64,000 bases of DNA from VRUE01 sp040879985 (GTDB taxonomy: Bacteria; Actinomycetota; Thermoleophilia; Solirubrobacterales; 70-9). Below are positions 60,149-64,000 of the stretch, in pieces (positions within the stretch are counted from its first letter, which is position 1; each line of letters opens with the position of its first letter). Location of the stretch: assembly GCA_040879985.1 (NCBI GenBank), contig JBBDJH010000002.1, positions 62,001 through 126,000 of the forward strand, written 5' to 3'. The position numbers and the translations under genes were made by a program. The notes under the pieces are model-generated. The model saw nothing but the letters and a program-made list of their open reading frames with translations, did not search any database and had not been told where the DNA came from.

Positions 60149-61810
60149 ATGGCCGGCAAGCTGCGCGTGCTGCCGCTCGGCGGCCTCGGTGAGATCGGCA
60201 AGAACATGACCGTCGTCGAGTACGACGGCAAGATCGTCGTCGTCGACACCGGCCTGATGTTCCCGACCCCGGAGATGCTCGGCATCGACCTTGTCCTGCC
60301 CGACTTCGGCTACCTGCGCGAGCGGGCGAGCGACATCGAGGCGATCGTGCTCACCCACGGGCACGAGGACCACGTCGGCGCGCTGCCCTATGTGCTGCGT
60401 GAGATCGGCATGCCGCCGGTGATCTACGGCGGCCAGCTGACGATCGGGATGGTCCGCTCGAAGCTCTACGAGCACAAGCTCAAGCAGGCGCCGCTGGAGG
60501 AGCTGCCGGCCGGCGAGAAGGTCCAGGCGGGCCCCTTCCAGCTCGAGCTCGTCCACCTCTCGCACTCGATCCCCGACGCCCGCGGGGTGATCATTTGCAC
60601 CGGGCTGGGCAAGATGCTGATGACCGGCGACTACAAATTCGACCAGACCCCGGTCGACGGCCGGCCCAGCGACGTCTCGCGGCTGGCCGAGCTGGGGCGG
60701 GAAGGGCTGCTGCTGCTCTGCGGCGACTCGACCAACGCCGACCGGCCCGGGATCGCGCCCTCGGAGTCGAGCGTCGGCCCGGCCCTGCTGGAGACCTTCG
60801 GCGCCTGCAAAGGGCGGATCATCGTCACCTCCTTCGCCTCCAACATCCACCGCGTGCAGCAGGTGATCGACGCCGCGGTCGCTCTCGACCGACGCGTCGC
60901 CCTCGTCGGACGCTCGATGCGCAAGAACTTCAACATCGCCTCCAGCCTCGGCATCGCCAAGGCTCCCGCCGGCCTGCTGATTCAGCCGCGCGAGATCGAG
61001 AGCTTTCCCGACGAGAAGGTCGTCGTGATCTCGACCGGCAGCCAGGGCGAGCCGCTCTCGGCGCTGCGGCGGATGGCCAACAACGATCACCGCGACCTCG
61101 AGCTGCACTCCGGCGACACGGTCGTCTTCTCGGCGACGCCGGTGCCCGGCAACGAGCGCGCGGTGAACGAGACGATCGACCGCATCTACGAGATCGGCGC
61201 CTCGGTCGTGACCGCCAAGGACGCCCCGATCCACGCCTCCGGCCACGGCTGGCAGGAGGAGCTGAAGCTGATGATCAACCTGACCAAGCCGCGCTACGTG
61301 ATGCCGGTCCACGGCGACTACCAGCGCCTGCGGCTGCACGCCCAGCTCGCCCACTCGGTCGGTATCGACCCCGAGGACGTCTTCCAGGGCCGCAACGGCC
61401 TGCCGCTCGAGATCGACGCCGACGGCGCCCGCTTCGGCAAGGAGGTCCACGCCGGCGTCGTCTACGTCGACGGGGTCAACGTCGGCGAGCCCGACGACGT
61501 GGCGCTGCGCGACCGCCGCGAGATCTCCGCCGACGGCATCTTCATCGTCGTCGCGACGATCTCCGCCGAGGACGGCAGCGTCGTCGCCGACCCGGAGGCG
61601 ATCGTCCGCGGCGTCGCCCTGCCCGACGGCGGCGAGTCGCTGGTCGAAGAGCTCAAGGACGTGGTCGAGGACTCGCTCGAAGACGCGGCCCAGGCCGGCG
61701 CCCGCGAGGTCCACCTGATCCAGGAAGACGTCCACGAGGCGATCGCCAAGCTGGTCTACGGAAAACTGGGCAGCCGACCGATGATCCTGCCGGTGGTCGT
61801 CGAGGTCTGA
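60149..61810 (+). CDS. rnj: Ribonuclease J
   Basis: A 553-residue beta-CASP metallo-nuclease with both endo- and 5'-3' exonuclease activity. Zinc motif HGHEDHVG (70-77), the beta-CASP STNADRPG and SMRKNFNIA segments, and GSQGEPLSAL and HASGHGW motifs are present. A C-terminal domain (about 450-553) mediates dimer contacts. It starts 2 bases after dapA and ends 4 bases before a strong terminator. Confidence 0.96.
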   Translation: MAGKLRVLPLGGLGEIGKNMTVVEYDGKIVVVDTGLMFPTPEMLGIDLVLPDFGYLRERASDIEAIVLTHGHEDHVGALPYVLREIGMPPVIYGGQLTIGMVRSKLYEHKLKQAPLEELPAGEKVQAGPFQLELVHLSHSIPDARGVIICTGLGKMLMTGDYKFDQTPVDGRPSDVSRLAELGREGLLLLCGDSTNADRPGIAPSESSVGPALLETFGACKGRIIVTSFASNIHRVQQVIDAAVALDRRVALVGRSMRKNFNIASSLGIAKAPAGLLIQPREIESFPDEKVVVISTGSQGEPLSALRRMANNDHRDLELHSGDTVVFSATPVPGNERAVNETIDRIYEIGASVVTAKDAPIHASGHGWQEELKLMINLTKPRYVMPVHGDYQRLRLHAQLAHSVGIDPEDVFQGRNGLPLEIDADGARFGKEVHAGVVYVDGVNVGEPDDVALRDRREISADGIFIVVATISAEDGSVVADPEAIVRGVALPDGGESLVEELKDVVEDSLEDAAQAGAREVHLIQEDVHEAIAKLVYGKLGSRPMILPVVVEV

Positions 61811-61814
61811 AAAA

Positions 61815-61851
61815 AGGCCCGCCGGTCGCGTTGGGGAGGACCGGCGGGCCT
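61815..61851. terminator. Strong two-way terminator between rnj and the two-component genes
   Basis: Perfect 13-bp stem AGGCCCGCCGGTC/GACCGGCGGGCCT (61815-61827/61839-61851) with an 11-base loop. Six As precede it, which are Us for minus-strand transcripts, and TGTTGTGT follows on the plus strand. It closes the long rimP-rnj run and the minus-strand operon. Confidence 0.85.
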
Positions 61852-61888
61852 GTTGTGTCTCGTCCAGGAGGAAAACTAAGCAGGGGCG

Positions 61889-63316
61889 CTAAAGCCGGTC
61901 TAAAGCCCCGCTAATCCCTTTCTCAGACTTCTTCAGCGGCAAGCGGATGCGGAAGAGGGCGCCGCCCAGCTCCGCTTCGCCGACCTCGGCGCTGCCGCCG
62001 TGCGACCTGGCGACGGCGCTGACGATCGCCAGGCCGAGGCCGCTGCCGCCGCCGACCGCGGTGTCGGCCGGCCCGTCGCCGCGGACGAAGCGTTCGAAGA
62101 TCTGCTCGCGCAGCTCGGCCGGCACGCCGGGCCCGTCGTCGGCTACCTCGACCACCGCATCGCCGCCCCGGGCGCGCAGGCGCAGCTCGATCGTCGAGCC
62201 CGGCGGCGTGTGGCGGACGGCGTTGTCGAGCAGGTTGAGCACCATCCGGTGCAGCTCGTCGGGATTGCCGTCAACCGGTAGCGGCCGGTCGTTCTCGATC
62301 CGCAGCCGCCGTTCGCCGATCGTCGGCGCGAGCTCGGCCGCGGCGTTGCCCGCCGCCTCGGCGAGGTCACAGCGGGTGCGGGCGCCGATCCGCCCGGCGT
62401 CGGCGCGGGCGAGCAGCAGCAGGTCGCCGACCAGGCGCCCCATGCGGGCCGAGGAGCGCAGCGCCGAGTCGACCATCGCGCGCTCGTCCTCGCGCTCCGG
62501 CGCCTCCAGCTGCGCCTCGAGCAACTCGAGGTTGGCGAGGATGCTGGTCAGCGGCGTGCGCAGCTCGTGCGAGGCGTCGGCGACGAACTCGCGCTGCTTG
62601 CGCAGCGCCGCTTCGCGCTCTCCGCGGGCTGCGTCGAGCGAGCGCAGCATCTGCTCCAGGGTTCGCGCCAGCTCGCCGACCTCGTCGTCGGCGCGCAACC
62701 GCGGCATGTGGCTCGAGGGGTCGCCGGTCTCGGCGATTGTGCGCGCGCTCGCGGTCAGCGAGGAGATCGGCCGCATCGCCCGGCGGGCGATCGCGACGCC
62801 GGCGAAGCTGGCCAGCAGGGTCGCCCCGAGCACCCCCGCGACGATGAATAGCCAGAGCCGGCCGATCGTCGAGTCGATGTGCTGTTCGTCGCGGCCGTAC
62901 TGGACGTAACCGGCGATGCGGCCGCTCTGGCGGCTGCTGAGCACGACGGTGACCACGCGCATCGGGCCAAACTCGTGGACGCCCGGGACCGGCGGGCCGA
63001 GGTCGGCCGCGTCGGGGCTGGCGTCGAGCTGCTGGCCGCGCGCGTCGTAGATCCGCGCCGTCGCGTTGTTGGGGCTGACGAAGTCGGCCAGGTCGGGCTC
63101 GCGCACGATCAGCGTGTTGGTGATCGTGTCGACGATCTGCACCTGCGAGGCCAGGGTCGAGACGGCGGCTTTGATCTCGCGGTTGAAATCGTCGCGGACC
63201 CGCTGTGCGGCCAGGTTGCCGACGATCGCCCCGAAGAGCAGCAGGATCGCCGCGGTCAGGCCGGCTGAGACCGCCGCCAACCTCCAACGCACCGGCCAGT
63301 TACGCGGCCGCCACAT
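61889..63316 (-). CDS. Sensor histidine kinase
   Basis: A 475-residue membrane kinase. Helices at about 12-33 and 153-175 enclose an outer sensor of about 115 residues; HAMP follows (176-230), then the HisKA phospho-acceptor His250 in DASHELRTPL. The ATPase domain has NLLDNAVRHTPPGS (N box), DDGPGVP (G1) and GGGSGLGLAIV (G2). It should phosphorylate the response regulator encoded 2 bases upstream. The outer domain is not recognised; the signal is unknown. Confidence 0.94.
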   Translation of the reverse strand: MWRPRNWPVRWRLAAVSAGLTAAILLLFGAIVGNLAAQRVRDDFNREIKAAVSTLASQVQIVDTITNTLIVREPDLADFVSPNNATARIYDARGQQLDASPDAADLGPPVPGVHEFGPMRVVTVVLSSRQSGRIAGYVQYGRDEQHIDSTIGRLWLFIVAGVLGATLLASFAGVAIARRAMRPISSLTASARTIAETGDPSSHMPRLRADDEVGELARTLEQMLRSLDAARGEREAALRKQREFVADASHELRTPLTSILANLELLEAQLEAPEREDERAMVDSALRSSARMGRLVGDLLLLARADAGRIGARTRCDLAEAAGNAAAELAPTIGERRLRIENDRPLPVDGNPDELHRMVLNLLDNAVRHTPPGSTIELRLRARGGDAVVEVADDGPGVPAELREQIFERFVRGDGPADTAVGGGSGLGLAIVSAVARSHGGSAEVGEAELGGALFRIRLPLKKSEKGISGALDRL

Positions 63317-63318
63317 CG

Positions 63319-63978
63319 CTAGTCCTTTAGGACGTAGCCGGCGCCGCGTTTGGTGTGCAGCAGCCGGGTCTCGGCGCCGGCCTCGAGCTTGCGGCGCAGG
63401 TTGGAGATGAAGACGTCGATCGTGTTGGTCGCCGCCGTCGGGTCGTAGCCCCAGACCTCGTCGAGCAGGCGCTCGCGGGAGATCACCAGGCGCTCGTTAT
63501 GCATCAGGTACTCGAGCAACTCGAACTCGCGGTTGGTCAGCTCGATCTCACGCGCGCCCCGCCTGACCTCGCGCGTCGCCGGGTTGAGGGTGAGGTCGCC
63601 GACCTGCAGGGAGGCCGAGCCGCGCGGCGGCCGGCGGCGCAGCAACGCCCGGATCCGGGCGAGCAGCTCCTTGCGCTCGAAGGGCTTGACCAGGTAGTCG
63701 TCGGCGCCGCTGTCGAGCCCGCCCACCCGATCCTCGGTCTGCGCCCGCGCGGTCAGGATCAGGATCGGCACGTCGCTCTCGGCGCGCAGGCGGCGGCAGA
63801 CCTCGACCCCGTCCATGCCGGGCAGGCCGAGGTCGAGCACGACCAGGTCCGGGACGAACCCGCTGGCCAGGTCGAGCGCCGCGACCCCGTCGCCGGTCGT
63901 GCGCACGTCGTAGCCCTCGTTGCGCAGCGAACGCCGCAGCACATCGGCGATCTCCTCGTCGTCCTCGACGACGAGCAC
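63319..63978 (-). CDS. OmpR/PhoB-family response regulator
   Basis: A 219-residue regulator. The receiver has Asp6/Asp7, phospho-acceptor Asp49 in VVLDLGLPG, Thr in LTARA and Lys98 in LVKPF. A C-terminal winged helix (about 125-219; LTNREFELLEYLM and VDVFISNLRRKL-type motif) binds DNA. The GTG at 63978 is the last start in the window and follows GGGGAAGGG; the frame is open to the edge, so a few more residues are possible. Partner of the kinase at 61889. Confidence 0.92.
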   Translation of the reverse strand: MLVVEDDEEIADVLRRSLRNEGYDVRTTGDGVAALDLASGFVPDLVVLDLGLPGMDGVEVCRRLRAESDVPILILTARAQTEDRVGGLDSGADDYLVKPFERKELLARIRALLRRRPPRGSASLQVGDLTLNPATREVRRGAREIELTNREFELLEYLMHNERLVISRERLLDEVWGYDPTAATNTIDVFISNLRRKLEAGAETRLLHTKRGAGYVLKD

Positions 63979-64000
63979 ACGCCCTTCCCCGCGGCCATCC

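Overview
This 64 kb window is a dense, high-GC, mostly housekeeping stretch of an actinobacterial chromosome. The phylum call rests on an actinobacterial-type integration host factor (mihF) in the order mihF-gmk-rpoZ-coaBC, preceded by a pyrR-pyrB-pyrC-carA-carB operon as in mycobacteria, and on PdxS/PdxT vitamin B6 synthesis. The fused secDF, the ruvCAB-secDF-recJ-relA order and several unrecognised small secreted and membrane proteins suggest a deep-branching lineage such as Thermoleophilia/Solirubrobacterales. That class-level placement is inference from architecture, not from an alignment.

Layout. 1-8.5 kb: methyltransferase, repeat lipoprotein, degenerate GGDEF/HD-GYP protein, secreted protein, receptor Ser/Thr kinase, a four-gene minus-strand operon of membrane and zinc proteins, and an RpiR-type regulator. 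8.6-11.2 kb: pdxS-pdxT-aminopeptidase. 11.6-23 kb: yebC, ruvC-ruvA-ruvB, zinc-ribbon/PAS protein, secDF, recJ, relA/spoT. 23.1-28 kb (minus): lipid kinase, MBL hydrolase, phosphomannomutase, HIT protein, CorA. 28.1-32.3 kb: a SAM-I riboswitch with a terminator platform, a threonine-synthase-like gene with a MoaD/CysO-like sulfur carrier, an RfbF/RfbG-like nucleotide-sugar pair and a YedK/HMCES protein. 32.3-36 kb: a small accessory pocket around tRNA-Arg(CCG), RNase Z and an alpha/beta hydrolase. 36.2-45.2 kb: pyrimidine operon with a PyrR-box leader that appears to hide the Shine-Dalgarno, ending in a pyrK-pyrD fusion. 45.2-47.8 kb: mihF-gmk-rpoZ-coaBC. 48-61.8 kb: rimP-nusA-infB-rbfA-nrnA-truB-ribF-rpsO-pnp-M16 protease-dapB-dapA-rnj, closed by a strong terminator. 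61.9-64 kb (minus): a two-component system.

Genes are packed tightly, many with 4-base start/stop overlaps, so long polycistronic transcripts are likely. No gene-free stretch exceeds 300 bases.

The most unusual signal is a set of long inverted repeats (arms 13-30 bp, total 47-146 bp). Two lie in frame inside recJ. One forms the linker of the PyrK-PyrD fusion. Others sit at operon borders at 29.76, 36.09 and 47.81 kb, and one at 23.03 kb supplies the stop codons of two convergent genes. They behave like protein-coding palindromic elements. The SAM-riboswitch/ThrC-like/sulfur-carrier unit is the best candidate for an undescribed biochemical route.
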